From Gorsachius magnificus (Eukaryota > Chordata > Aves > Pelecaniformes > Ardeidae), in NCBI GenBank assembly GCA_034008185.1, contig CM067084.1:74428255-74492254 (forward strand): a DNA stretch of 64,000 bases, read 5' to 3'. This document shows, piece after piece, positions 12,607 through 24,400 of the stretch. The notes beneath the pieces were generated by a model that had not been told where the DNA came from, made no database searches, and saw only the letters and a list, made by a program, of their open reading frames with translations. Numbering within the stretch: position 1 is the first letter of the stretch; each line of letters begins with the position of its first letter. The position numbers and the translations under genes are program-made.

Positions 12607-12715
12607 CAGGAATCTGATCACCCTGGTATTTGAAGATGACTGTGCATGGCAGAGCGCCTCTTTGGGCTTGCGCTCTTCTGCAGTTAATCAGCTCTATCAC
12701 AGAGGCTGCCCCAGA
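12607..12715 (+). other. Possible cryptic or poison exon in FAM53A long intron
   Basis: A 109-nt segment is bounded by a good acceptor (pyrimidine tract then GCAGCAG, 12601-12609) and a strong donor GTAAGT (12716-12721). If spliced after exon 9020-9822 it would add only about eight or nine codons before an in-frame TGA at 12631-12633, under either of the two tandem AGs. That stop lies 82 nt before the exon end, far enough to predict nonsense-mediated decay. The length is not a multiple of three. Its composition is more complex and GC-richer than the surrounding intron. There is no transcript evidence here, so this is a prediction from splice signals only. Confidence 0.25.
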
Positions 12716-13377
12716 GTAAGTAAAGGTGGGCATTTAGCCTGCTAACTGCAGCAGGTGGTTAGAAATGTTTCTTTACCGAAGAGTTCTTCCACTCCAGAAA
12801 ACTGCTGAGCTTTTTCAAATGTTCTGCCTCATGAATTACGTCAGTCGATCCTGAGGTGTGACAAGTAAAGAACAGCCAAGAGGTTGCACAGTTCTTCAGT
12901 GTGCAAGCAAGTTTTATTGTGACAGTAAGATTTAATTCTGTTTCAGATCAAACAACACACTGTAGTTTGAAGTCTTTCTGGTGTTTAACATTCTTGTGCT
13001 ACTCTTCTCCCAGTGCTGTAGCATGGGGTTGCCAAAAAATAAAAATTCCATGGTATCGTGCTTTAAAAAAAAAACCAAACCAAACTTTTCTAATATGTTC
13101 TCTGAAGTGATCTTTGGTCTGTTTAAATAGTTAATACAAAATAGGTGGCTCTATTTAAGTAAGTAGTAGTTTCAACTATTCAGTGCTATGGCATCTCATG
13201 CATTAACTCTAGACTAGATAAGACAACACAATTAGTTTTAATGGTCTCTATAAACAGTGAAGGAACTCAGGGTCTGAAGTTGATTGCCTAGCACAAGGTG
13301 CTTCTGCCTTAGATATGCTTTAAACTTGCCTGGATTTCATACTAGTGGATTTTTTCAGTACTGAGAGAGATCCTAAG

Positions 13378-13532
13378 TGCTGCACCAGGTCAGGCCAAAC
13401 TCTGGGTAGCCCAGCACACTGCCTTACAGAGGACTGATGGTTTGAAGCGTGTAGGAGCAATGAACGTGCAATGGGATGGATACCTCCTCCAGCATGATGG
13501 CCTGGCTTCTGCCAGCGTGCAGCTTGGGGCCT
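13378..13532. repeat. Decayed ancient amniote repeat (CR1/L3-like candidate)
   Basis: The run from about CACCAGGTCAGGCCAAAC through TAGCCCAGCACACTGCCTTA to CTGGCTTCTGCCAGC follows, with many changes, the order of a common old amniote repeat that reads roughly 'GGGTCAGACCAA...CTAGCCCAGTATCCTGTCT...CAGCTTCTGGCA'. The match is from memory and diverged; family, orientation and limits are uncertain. Confidence 0.4.
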
Positions 13533-16469
13533 TCAACATGTGCATTAGTGGTTCAAGCACTGATAACTACAAATAGATCTATTTTCTGTTGAAAAATCTG
13601 GTTTTTAATCCTTCATTTCGGACGTCCACAATATTCAACAATAATTTTTGTAAACTTTGTTCATTGCCACCTTCTCCAAACACCTGAATGCTTGACTTAT
13701 TTTCTTTCTTGGAGTTTAAGGTCTTGAATCAGCAAAACACTAGGATAACTTTGATCCTTAAATTAAATCGTGTTTAAATCGTCTCTGCTTTATCATTATT
13801 GACTTTTATGCTTCAGGTCAGTCACATAGTAGCTTTGTGGATCTATGTAGGAAGGAGGGCTTCTCACAGAAGACGGCATCTGAGTCAAAGACTTGTTAAC
13901 TCTGGCCAAAAGAGCAAGGCTAGCATCACTTAGGTTGGAGGGTAAGCAGAGGGACTAGTTGATAATGATTTTCACAGCAGTTTGAAAGTAGGGATGACTG
14001 GTGGGGGTGGATGAGTTTCCCTGAAGGGTGTGATGAGGCAGCATTTTATGAAGGGCAGAACACACAAGCACTGCAGCTGAGCTTAATCAGATGATCGCTG
14101 CTTTTCCTGCAGAGGCTTTCTTAGTGACTCCTCATCTCTTGTGGAATCTCTGCATCCGCTTACTTGAATTTTACTTTGTGTGGGCCAGTTTGCAGAAGCT
14201 AATGTGAATAGATACAAGGGTGAGGTGCAATTAGTAATTACTTCATTTGAGTATCTAAACCAGGGTAACAAACATGTGGTTGCTGTCTGAGAACTATTAG
14301 GCATTCATTTTGTTTTGTTGCTCTTTAAGGGCACTATAATAGTCAGTATGTGGACAGGGAGATGACTTAGCCATACTGTGGCCTCACAAAGTTTAAGCAA
14401 AATAAGCTTTGAAGCATTCTCCTTGATTAGCTGAATTCTTGCTGTCTAGAAAATGCCCAGGTATGCCCTGTTAGGCATAGTTACAGTAGATTTGTTCACT
14501 TTGATTATGCTACAACAAAGTGGGTTAATGTTGCTATGCTGCACAATCATTGTCACTGCTGTAAGTAGAACTCAAGCATGGATGTAGAAAAGACAGTGTT
14601 ATACACAAGTAGCGTGGTGAAGTAGCTGTTTACTTGCATTAGGCTTTCTCCCAGGCTGCTGGTTTACCATGTGCAAGATAAAAAAAAAAATACTGAGTCC
14701 CTTACAATGCTAGCAGGGTAACGGGTGAGTCAAGCCTGGACAGGCTAAAGTAGGTTAAGTACTGGCTCATGAAGTTCATTCAGATTGTGTTCGCTACGTA
14801 GTAAGCATGTTGCTTTAAATAGTTTGAGATGCTTATGTAAAGCTTGTCTCTTATAGCCTCCTGTCAAAATGGGAACAAACAGGTTATTTGGAGTAGATGT
14901 ATTTTCTGCTTGTGGATACAGTTAAGTCAGTAAAGGCTGTTCTAAGCCTAGTGTGCTACACCTTTGTAGTGTGATTTGGGGAAAGTAGTTAATGCAATTA
15001 CACTTAAGCTGTTGTACTCTTGCAAGAAGATGTAGTACAACATATCTTGGTCAGAATATAGGTCTGGGGTTTTTTTCCTACCTGTGAATGACGCTTTGCA
15101 ATTCAGTGATGTGTTGATGTGCACCACTGCTTCCCAGATAACCTAGATGGTGGATGTCCTTGCACTGTGTGGGGGTGTCTTCTGCTTCAGGGCACCCTTG
15201 ATGCCCTTGGCTTTTGGAATATGGTTTGTGGAAAATACAATACAGATGAGCTCTGTGTAGTGAAGGATTGGACTGGGGTTGATTGGGATCAATAAAATGG
15301 TAGCAAATGTAAGCATGCAACATAGTTAATTTGCTCGTAGCTTCCCTTTGTATAACATTAAGAACCAGAAAGAAGAGCTGTGAATGAAGCAGTTGAGCCA
15401 GGGATAGAATTTGGGTTCTTGTCTGAAAACTTAATACCTATTCCTAGGGGAGCCTTTAACTTCACATTTGAAAAATTCAACTAATCCTGGCCTACCTTTG
15501 CTTTGAAAAACAGTTCTGGGGCCTTTTTTGTTCCCATGGTAGTAATTTCCATAAGTGATCGTAAGAAAGCAAAAGCTAATGATTCGTATTTCAGAAGTCA
15601 CAAAGTAATTTGAGCTCAGTGGTCTTGTTCAGAGGAAGGGAGCTGGGTATCAAAAATTGTCCAGCTAAGTAAATCAGTGGTTTAAATCCACTTTGTGTAA
15701 TTCTAGGTATAAACGTAATTTGTAGCTGAAAAATCAGTCAGCAATGGACCTCAAGGAAAATGTTTCTGCTGTTTGCCTATACAGTGTACCCCTACATGCA
15801 AGAGGCCAAAGACTTCAGCATTTCCAAAATGTGTGTGTTCTTTAAGGGCAACCTTATCACTCTCAGGACAAATGTCTGAATGGAAATGGATTCAGTCAGA
15901 TACTTGTAGGTTTTCTAAACTTCAGAAGAGTGAAAATAAACTACTGCTATGCCTACAGGACTTTGAATAATGGAATGCGAGTCAACTTTGATCTGCTAGA
16001 GGTTGTCCAAGCTATTATATTTATTCACTGCAGATGAGTTTAGAAGCTAGAGAATTGCTAAGACTGGGGGGACTTTCTCTTTGGAGAAGAACAGGGGATG
16101 TGGAAGGCTGGAGCAGTTTCTTCCAATGCCTACTCTCCTGTGGCCTTTATGAAAGGGGGAGACTTTTTGAGCAAACTTCAGTGATGGGCAGTGACAATCC
16201 CAGCACCACTGTCACAGGCGAAACAGCACGGATACCCTTAAACTCTCTGCACCTGTCTCTGGATAGCAGATGTCTGGTAATTTCCAAGTGGTTTGACTTG
16301 GATTGTAGGTTAAATTGGCTTCTTCAGTATTGAGCAATATGCATCTACTATGTAGTGATTATGTCTCCCATATCCTCAATTAAATGAAAAATAATCTACA
16401 GTCGTTTGAGTTGAAATTTGTGTGGGTGATTCTTTACATTTGGCTTACTATCAATCTGTAAAACGCAAT

Positions 16470-16680
16470 TGTGGAAATTATGGGTGAGGAAAGATGTTTT
16501 AAGTCATCCTGTCTAATTCTCTGTTGATGTATGATTACTTCCCACAATATATACTCTTCTAGTATTTGGTCCACTGTAAGCCTTTTAAACGCCTCCAGAG
16601 ATGTGGTTTCCTTAGCAGATAAAAAGCCTTTTGTGGGAACCAAAGGCAGTTTTCGCTTAAGCGAGTTTGAATGAGTTTTA
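16470..16680 (-). repeat. Decayed ancient CR1 3' fragment (antisense)
   Basis: Read on the + strand, it shows the reverse-complement pattern of an old CR1 3' end: AAGTCATCCTGTCTAATTC, then TTCCCACAATATATACTCTT, CTAGTATTTGGTCCA, and TTTTAAACGCCTCCAGAGAT followed by a TGGTTTCC motif. Order and spacing match old CR1 copies in amniotes, though divergence is high. Boundaries are approximate. Confidence 0.5.
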
Positions 16681-17327
16681 TAGCTTAACATAGTGGCATG
16701 TATTTTTGGATCTCTTTTTCCTACTGTCATGACAGCAGATAATACTTCATGGAAATAAAACTTCAAATTAAGCTTCCTGGTCCTCTGGTGAATGAAAACA
16801 TATGAGCTCTCTTGGTCTCTATTTGACAGTAACTTCTGCAGGAATGGGAGGAGGCACAGCAGATACTAAGTATGGTCTAGAGACTAGGAGCCTGTGTCCA
16901 GTTATTTTCTTTGTTTTTGGAAACTACTAGGAATGATCATGCTTTTTTCCTGGAATACTTCTTTGTGAGGGTTAGAGGAATTGCACATAATTGCACATAA
17001 GCATTAGTTTTTGCTGTAAGAAATAATAGTTAAGGACTTACGGCTTCTTGCAGAGCTTTCTGAGGACTTGAATAGGACCAGCTAAAGTGTTAGATCTCCA
17101 TTTCCAGTCAAACATTTGGATTATTCCTTTCACTAACAGTTGTGTCTCTTAATAATTTAAAGCTGTTCAAAGTACTCTGGTAAAATAGGCTAATAAAAAT
17201 TAGTATCTTGTAGAAAGTGATGAACCTCTTCAGTCATCTTAAGTTTTATTTACTCTTCTTTGAAGCGTTACACATGCTGCTTCCGATGTTGAAGTTCTTG
17301 TGTTAAAATAATCTGCTGTTTTCAAAA

Positions 17328-17570
17328 TCACAGAATAGCAAGAGTTGGAAGGGACCTCAGGAGATCATCCAGTCCAACCCTCCTGCTAAAGCAGGGTCAC
17401 CTAGAGCAGGGTGCACAGGACATCAAACCCAGGCGGGGTTTGAATATCTCCAGGGAAGGAGACTCCACAACCCCCCTGGGCAGCCTGTTCCAGGGCTCTG
17501 TCACCCTTAAAGTGAAGAAGTTCTTCTGCATATTCAACTGAAACCTCTTATGTTTCAGTTTGTGCCCATT
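17328..17570 (-). mobile_element. CR1 LINE 3' end, 5'-truncated, antisense to FAM53A
   Basis: The + strand reads TCACAGAATAGCAAGAGTTGG, then AGGGACCTCAGGAGATCATC, CAGTCCAACCCTCCTGCT, CTGGGCAGCCTGTTCCAG, and GAAGAAGTTCTTCTGCATAT to TTTGTGCCCATT. This is the reverse complement of the conserved avian CR1 3' region. Only about 243 bp are present, which is the usual severe 5' truncation. It is clearly less decayed than the other intronic fragments, so it inserted later. No coding capacity remains. Confidence 0.95.
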
Positions 17571-20500
17571 AAAGAAAAATTATTCTTTAACCTGTATTGC
17601 ATCAGAACAAAAAGCCTGTATTTCTGTAATCTGCAGTGAAGAGGTACATAACTAATAAGCAGACTTAAACTCCAAACATATTTAAAAAAAAACCACCAGC
17701 ACAACTTTATTCTGTTATAAATTAATAGGGGGGAGCTTATACAGGAATGGTGTTTTCCTTCTCAAACAAGATTCCCCAAGTGGAATGAGCAGTAACTTGA
17801 CACAGAAAGGCCAGTGCTCATTTCTGACTTGAGGGGAAAAAAAGCCATTCCCTCCGCTAGCTCTGTGCTTGGGGTGTGATCTGTTGGGTCTGTTGAACCA
17901 GGAGTTTGTTCCTGTATTTTCATTTATGTAGTTTAAGTATACCTGTAATTTGTTAGCATCCTTCTAAACTTCTTAAATATGTGTAGCATCTAGTGCTTGT
18001 CTCCTGCTGTGTCCGTTGTTTGGGCAGGAACTTGCTTAAATAGCAATAGTGCTTTCAGGGAGGCATCAAACTATTTTTATGGAGCATGCATTTGTGGCAT
18101 AAGTAGTTCACTTAAGTTTAAAGACAGCTTTTTAACCTTGTTACAAATCTGTGTTCTCCACTGGGCTTTATGTTGCTGATAATAAGTTACGAGTTTGGAT
18201 TTTGTCATTTCAGGCATAGTTGTATGGCTCTCTTCCTTCTGAACCTAAATGGATTAACTGCACATCTCTTGGGTGACAGTAATGTAGGAAGTCTCTACAT
18301 TTTTCTGTTTCAGGAGTGACTTTATAACGTCAGTTAAAAGGCTTATCTGTAACTACATAGTTCTTATTAATACTGTGGTGTTTGAAAACTGATGTTTGTT
18401 TTCTAAAAGCAAGGTTACTCCCATCCCTTCCCAGATGTTTTTTAATATGAAGTGCTTGCAAGTCTTGAGTTACTTTTTTTGTTTTAAATCTGGGTATTGT
18501 GCTTAATAACTAACAAAGCAATGTGACAACACTAAGTTTTAATAAGTTAAAAGAAGTTTAGGCACTGAACCATGCAAAGTAAGAATTACTCTTGTACAAA
18601 GAGCTGAGTCTTTCACCAGAATGTGCATAGCACCATCGCTTAGGGACACCCTTTGTGCCGTGACTAACTAAAGGGCAGGTTGGGAAGCAAATGTTGGGAG
18701 CTTTTACTGTTGATGGGGAGCTGCAGAGACTTAAGCGTGGGTTTTAGTTTAGTGCGCTGTGATGAATTCTGGTGGAAGCAAGAAGAGTCTGGGTTCCTAA
18801 AATAAAGTAAGATACTAGATTCTACCATTCTTTCAGGGGGAGGTAAACATTGTATAAACCTTTCCAGAATTTGGCTATAAGAAAGGCAGGTCAGGTTATA
18901 ACTTAATGTGACAATCTCATAAGGGTTAGGATACCAGATGGTGCTATGGTGTGTAGCCACTGAACTGACTTGTCTGAACTTTTCACGTAAAACTTGGAGG
19001 AGAAAAAATGCTGTCGATATAAATGTCAGACACCATCCCATGGAATTAACTTTCCTCTTGAACAGTCTGGTTGAACCTTTGAGCTTGTAATATGTGTAGT
19101 TGATTGTGTAGGCTGTAAGGGTTTCCTGGCAGAGCAATGCTAGCTGAAGAGTGCTGTTATTATAAAAACAAGGTGTGGGAGGCTTTGTTTAGCGGTAGTC
19201 TGCAGTGATGAGTTTGGATCCTCTTTGCTTGATAATACATGTCGAGTCCCAACAAATTTAACTGGGAAGGATGCCTGGTATTCAAGGCTTCCAATGCTTC
19301 TATTTTTCCTTAAAAAAAAAATCCAATTTTTCACAAAGTAAAATCATCCCTGTTAGAGTAATTAATGCCTGTTATTTCAATTTCTTGAACTTTACAATTG
19401 AGGTAGTTACACAGTTCAACAACTGAAAAAAGTACATGCTTAAGTACAAAATGAGATGTTGAAACTATACTTCTTGTCAACTTCTTCCAAATTCTTTTTG
19501 AATCTAGGATATAATTGAGATTGAGGCTTCCCCCTGCCCTGTTCAACAAAGTGCTTACTGGGAACTTGAATTCATTTTTTCCAGGAAGTTACATAGAGGA
19601 AAAAGTGTTAAACTGTCGTTTTCCCTTGTTCTGAATTCCACGTTGTCCTTCATCACTTGCTTTAGTTTTTCTTCTTGTTATCCATCTTGTTATGCAGATG
19701 AAGATGTGCTAATTTCATTCTTTTTACATCCACTCATTTTAAGTTTGGGATCTCCAAACACTTGAGTTCTTATGTTGGTATTTTAATGATGTTCTTAAGC
19801 AAATGCCAGTGTGCAAGGCATTGGTGATAATGCATTATCTTCTCTAAAGCTGTGCTTTCCTGTGATCATCCTGTAGCATGTTAGTGTTGTGCACTCATTT
19901 AATCTGCTTTGAAATTATGGGTGTTTTGGTTATAGAAACCACTTTGGTATTTGTTTATCCCCTTCCTTGCTCTCCTCCCCTTGCCACCCCTGCGGTTTGA
20001 GTTTTGTATGAGGAGGACTCAGAGGAAGGGAAGCTGAATTCCTTTTCCTTGTTTTCCTTTTTCAAATACAATAGTGATTACAATGTCTGTATGAAACAGG
20101 CATTATATTTTGGCAATAATATTTTGTCTCAAAGCAAGTGAGTCATCTTCTGACTGCCAAGGTTTGGAATATGACAGTCCTTAAGAACTTCCCATATGAG
20201 GAGACAGTAACAGATTTGTGGGATGGCTTGTAATAGTGTCCCGCTCCTGCTAAGCTTGACCTGATACTGAAAGATAAGTATTTTGCCTTTTTGTGGGATG
20301 GTGTAGAGAAACATTTTTCTACCTGGTTTATAACTTGATCAAATGCATGAAGCCTTAAATGCCAACTTTTTACATCATGGTGCAAATGCAGTGTGAATTG
20401 CTCTCACAGGGTTTACCTAGGGGCGTTTTCTGTTCACTTGGTTCTTGTGGGTTTATTCTAGGGCAGCAGAGAATAAAATTTAATCTATTAAAAAATAACT

Positions 20501-21401
20501 TGCTATAGTTTAGTAGACAAGTGATGTTATTCTGCCTGTATTGGTGTGCATGTAACACTAGCTTCGTATTTGATTTAGATGAGCAGGATAAGTATCCTTG
20601 ATACATTAAAGATTATCTTAAACTTGAAGTACAGTTAGGGTCATTTAATTATTATTGAGATAATTAACTTTATGTAGCTTTAGCTTAGTTTAAAGGTATT
20701 ACAGATAACTACTTCAGCAAGCTAGTAGAAGTTTCCAGTCAGCAGTATTGGGCTGCTCTCAAGTAGCCTGGGGTGCTTAATCATCAGAACTGGTACTTTC
20801 TGGGAGAGTCTTGCCTATAGCCCTTAATGGCTCTGTGGAACGCGAGTGGTCTTTGGAATCCATGCTCTGTCAGTGCATCTGCTGCTGTTCATGTATAGCT
20901 CCACAGCTGGTATAAAACTAGTAAAATTCCTTGATAGTCTTCTGTTACTGATAAAGATGTTTTGACACCGAAGCTGTTAGTTTTGGTATCTTTTTCCAAG
21001 GAACAGCCATTTTGAGAAGGAAGGCCTTTGAAAATAGGTGTCTTGGAGTGGGAGAGCTCTTCCTAAGAGAGCTCTAGGGCACATCTGAGGCTTGTTGTAT
21101 AGTCTCAGGCTTATGGGAGCAAGTGTTGGTATCAATGACAGGTAGGACAAGCAGATGTTGTCCCAATACCTTCAGCTCCTACCAGGCTTGAATTTGAATT
21201 TGCTCTTAATTTTTCCAATCTGTTTCAATAAACGGCCGGCCCAGTTAACTGAGACTTGTTTTACTGTGGTGTCAGTACAAATACCTCAGGATTAATCTGT
21301 AGTTTGCCAGTTGTTTGAGATAACGCAAGTCTTAAACTTGATGCTTTTACTTACCTCTTCCTGCTGTGATCAAAATGCATTACCTAGTAATAGCTTAAAA
21401 A

Positions 21402-21420
21402 GGGGGGGGGGGGGGGGGGG
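21402..21420 (+). repeat. Poly-G run (19 G)
   Basis: Nineteen consecutive G bases follow an A-run. Such tracts are prone to length variation and sequencing error and could form G-quadruplex structures. The exact length in the genome is uncertain. Confidence 0.9.
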
Positions 21421-24400
21421 AGCTGGGATTGCTGTCTATGGGGCTTCATTTCAGATGCATGGGAGCTTGGATAGTCCAGATCTTGTGTAATTCCCTCCTT
21501 CATTATGAGAAAAAGCTCCTTTACCTATAGTTCTAATTGCTAATTAATGAAGTCCTTAATTTGTTTAAAAATAACTTTTTAGGTTGAGCAATATTAGAGG
21601 GTATATTTTCTCCAATTTGTACCTGAAATCATCTTGCTGTCAACAGATTTAAGTTTTCCATACTGAAACATAACTGATTACTACATTCCGAGCCAGAGTT
21701 GTACAGGCCATAAAGTTTGTTACGAAGTGGCCTTGTGGGTTTTTTCTAACCACAGCAGAGCATTTTCTTGACCTAGTTATTCTTCAAAGACAGATTACTG
21801 TTTTTCTTATCTTGAATGCTGTTGCCTGAATGGGTTAGTCTGAAGCTTTGACACATGGTTTGGAAAGCCAAAGAGTTTTTTCCAAAGACTAGGGTCTTTG
21901 CCTCTGTTACTGTTGAATCTGGATGCTATTCTGCCCAGTTGTGTTCTAAAAAAGAATAATAAAATGTACGTACTTGAACTTGAAAAGCTCTTTCAGTAAC
22001 AGGCCTTGAGAAAGCAAATCTTTCTGTGGGCATGCAAGGCTTTTCTTTGAGGATGAATCTTACATGGTACAAACCTAAAGTATGGAACTGTTCTACTGGG
22101 AATCAACATTTTTGTCAAATGGTGGTTAAGCATCCTTACAAAATGCAGGTCTGTGTGTACTGGAAACTGGCAAGCCAGTGTGAAGTTTCCTGACTAACTC
22201 CACATGGTCTAAAAAACTTTTTTCCTCCAAAGTGTTGCCAGCTTCTTTCCCTATTATTGGATCTGTGCATGTGCCTGCATGTGCTTATGTTTTATAAGGA
22301 AGTTATGGGCTGTTCTTTGCTGCTGCAAGTTCTTTTCTCTTTTCCTCCCTCCAAAGGAGTGAATGTTGGAAGCAGGAGTAATTCTTCTTACATTACGCTG
22401 CGAGACCAGGGCATGTGCTGAATTAAGTAGTTTACACAGCTTGCCACTCTTCAGGTTCTGCTTCTTGTGTATTACTGTTCTGCAAGACCCTTTTGGCTTT
22501 CCTCTGAGTTGTATTTGCTGCTCTGCTTTGCTTTGCTGCTTTCTGTTTAGGGATTTTTCAAGTTCTTTGGTCTGGTGTCAAAATCCTGTTTAGATTCCCT
22601 TGTAGAGAATAACTGTCCAGAAAACCAGCTGTGCCTCCTGGTGTTGAGCATTGCTAAATCCTGCCCCATTTTCATTGTGGCAATAAGAATTATCCTATAT
22701 CTTCTACCAGAAAAATCCAGTAGAATTGAGTTCTCTTGGATCCTCTCATGCGTGGTGGCATGACCAACAGATGGTGGTATCTGCAGTTCCGATATAAATA
22801 CACTGAGCTGATCTTGGGATGCTGTAGAAGCTGCCTTATGCAAATTATTGAAATGTTCCCTGACTAGTTAGGCTTGGGACCTAGTGACCCTGACATTTGC
22901 CAGATGGCTCCAGTGTAGCCATAGCAGTTTGAGGTCCAGGCCTGAGAGTATCAAGCATCTGTGAAGCCATGGGAACTCCTTCAACATTCCCACCCACAAT
23001 TCCCTCCCGGACACAACCGTTATAACAAAAGGGTCATCCTTCCAGTATCCAGACTGGCTCAAATGGTATCATCTTCACTGAAATGTGATCATCATTTATT
23101 GAAACAGCACTTGTTATGGCTTGTTCTTGTATTTCTTAAAGGTTCTGAATCTTAAATGTTACCATATTAAATTGTAATCCACTTAGCATGGGTCTGGCTT
23201 TTTCTGTCTTAGTGCATATTCTAAAAAATGTGAAGCTCTCTGGAGACCGATGATACAAGTATCACATGTACGGCACAGTCAGCAACCAGATGATGGTGGC
23301 AAAAGGGTGAAAACTTCCCAAAAGTTCTGTTCCCAAACAGAATTTGGGGATATCTTTTTTTCCTTTACCCCTGTCAACAGTTTGATAATCTGGAAGTGCC
23401 TTAAAGCTATGGGTTTAAAAAAAAGCATACTTTTGTACTTCAGGAGGGGTTGCTGGTGCTTGAGGGGGAAGGAAGGAATCTGCCCTCTGCAGCCTTTTCA
23501 GTTTATGCTCTCGGTCTATGAATAGCTCTCAATGCCTGTCTCTTCCAATTGCTATTTCCCCAAGCAGCACTATTTGTAAAACCAATGTTCTTGAGACAGC
23601 CTTTTGTTTCATATGTCTTCTTAACCATAAATAGTATTTCTTCATCTATGAGTCTACTGATACATGCTGGATCTTCTGCCTTGGGAGTTCCTCATGCACT
23701 GTGAAATAACTTTGGTTCAGACTCTTGTTCTCCTGAGTAGTGAAAAAATCAAGTTGCTACTCATGCAAAGCAAAAATCAATGAACTGCCAGGTTCACTCC
23801 AACAAATAGTGGCAATTTCAGGTGTTTTTCTGTCCATGTCAGAGCACCACATTAACCTGTGGGAATAGCAGGAACTGTGACCTAAATAGGAATGAGACTC
23901 AATCTGCTGCTACAATACAATATAGTGTCTGCAGAGCATAACGAGTGACAGGTTTGGGACACTTGGAATTTCTCCTCTGTTTATTTAAAAAAAGGGACCT
24001 TTTTTTGCTTTGGTATCTTACGAGAAACGCTGCAAACAGGATTGCTTGGTTGCTTTAGCTGCTGTCATACTCAGTATTTTTTTTCCTCTGTGGTAAAGCC
24101 CTTCCCTTCTTACAAAACAGACTTTGTATCATGCCTTCCATGGGGGATCGCTTTGATCTGTATCCATTCGGAGTAGGGATCAAGTCCAGTTGTGTGATAG
24201 AGTTTGTAATGTGTATTAGTAGTTTTACCCTTAAATTACAGCAGAAATAACTCCATCCTTGAAGTTCATGCTTGGAAACTGTAAAACTGAGGATTACAGA
24301 GAAGGAAATGAAGAGGAATGGCAGGGTGTTGAAATGCATTTTTAGTGAACATTTCTATTTACAATAACCTCAAATCGGTAAGAACAAACCTCAGTGTAAC

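Larger units (their letters stand above)
12716..17327 (+). other. FAM53A long intron, no gene seen
   Basis: AT-rich intronic sequence. Apart from the two decayed repeats listed separately (about 13378-13532 and 16470-16680) it holds only small items. One is a 10-bp tandem duplication, TTGCACATAA twice, at 16981-17000. Open stretches such as the 99-codon frame at 16034-16333 show no protein-family resemblance. Confidence 0.6.
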
